Below are positions 63,991 to 64,000 of a DNA stretch of 64,000 nt, piece by piece (the first letter of the stretch is position 1; every line of letters starts with the position of its first letter). The stretch is from assembly GCA_037043455.1 (NCBI GenBank), contig JAWPHD010001139.1, positions 62,001-126,000 of the forward strand. The letters are read 5' to 3'. Origin of the DNA: Cyrtodaria siliqua. Its lineage: Eukaryota > Mollusca > Bivalvia > Adapedonta > Hiatellidae. A program made the position numbers and the translations under genes. Under the pieces are notes generated by a model. The model was not told where the DNA came from, made no database searches, and saw only the letters and a program-made list of their open reading frames with translations.

Positions 63991-64000
63991 CTGACCTGAT

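Overview
The window is eukaryotic, AT-rich and almost entirely repeat-derived. It most resembles intergenic or heterochromatic DNA from a marine bivalve mollusc; a scallop-like species is possible but not provable from the sequence. The reasons are several dispersed families that I associate with bivalve assemblies: elements opening with CAAGAGGCCCAAGAGGGCCT and built from internal tandem units, elements opening with TATGCCCCCGAA, tRNA-derived SINEs with CAATTCAATT-type tails, and a non-LTR retrotransposon of the kind abundant in molluscs. There is no bacterial gene organisation, no rRNA and no convincing free-standing tRNA gene. The only host-gene-like signal is a pair of possible exons near 1.6 and 2.7 kb, and the first carries an in-frame stop.

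Layout. 0-9 kb: two candidate exons, a 38-bp minisatellite, a SINE with a clean 12-bp target duplication, a long hairpin repeat (5.86-6.09 kb) and a 765-bp element packed with the palindrome TTCCCATGGGAA (7.31-8.08 kb). 9-17 kb: three CAAGAGGCCC elements and a degenerate minisatellite. 17-27 kb: foldback and TIR elements nested in each other, including a 2-kb TIR element (24.36-26.32 kb) that carries a second TIR element inside it, a partial sister copy at 21.47 kb, and a second copy of the hairpin repeat. 27.9-29.5 kb: a 5'-truncated LINE reverse transcriptase broken by one nonsense codon. 33-38.7 kb: the minisatellite, CAAGAGGCCC and CCATGG families appear again, this time on the minus strand. 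40-43.4 kb: a LINE 3' remnant interrupted by a SINE, then a polyadenylated retroposon whose 5' half resembles U1 snRNA. 45.1-50.5 kb: a mariner-like element into which a nearly intact 4.36-kb LINE has inserted; an empty sister copy at 60.8-61.8 kb shows the pre-insertion structure. 50.8-55.4 kb: direct and inverted repeats, foldbacks and a LINE fragment. 55.7-58.4 kb: a 65-bp satellite with a 668-bp higher-order repeat. 58.4-64 kb: dispersed repeats, the empty mariner copy and a degenerate coding fragment near 62.5 kb.

The coding capacity is therefore mobile-element proteins: an endonuclease plus reverse transcriptase polyprotein (45.5-49.5 kb, minus strand) and three decayed LINE fragments. 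The DNA elements seen are non-autonomous. The most unusual items are the U1-like retroposon, the paired CCATGG palindrome element, the dated nesting of LINE into mariner, and the very homogeneous 668-bp higher-order satellite. All identity statements are by eye; no alignment or database search was run.
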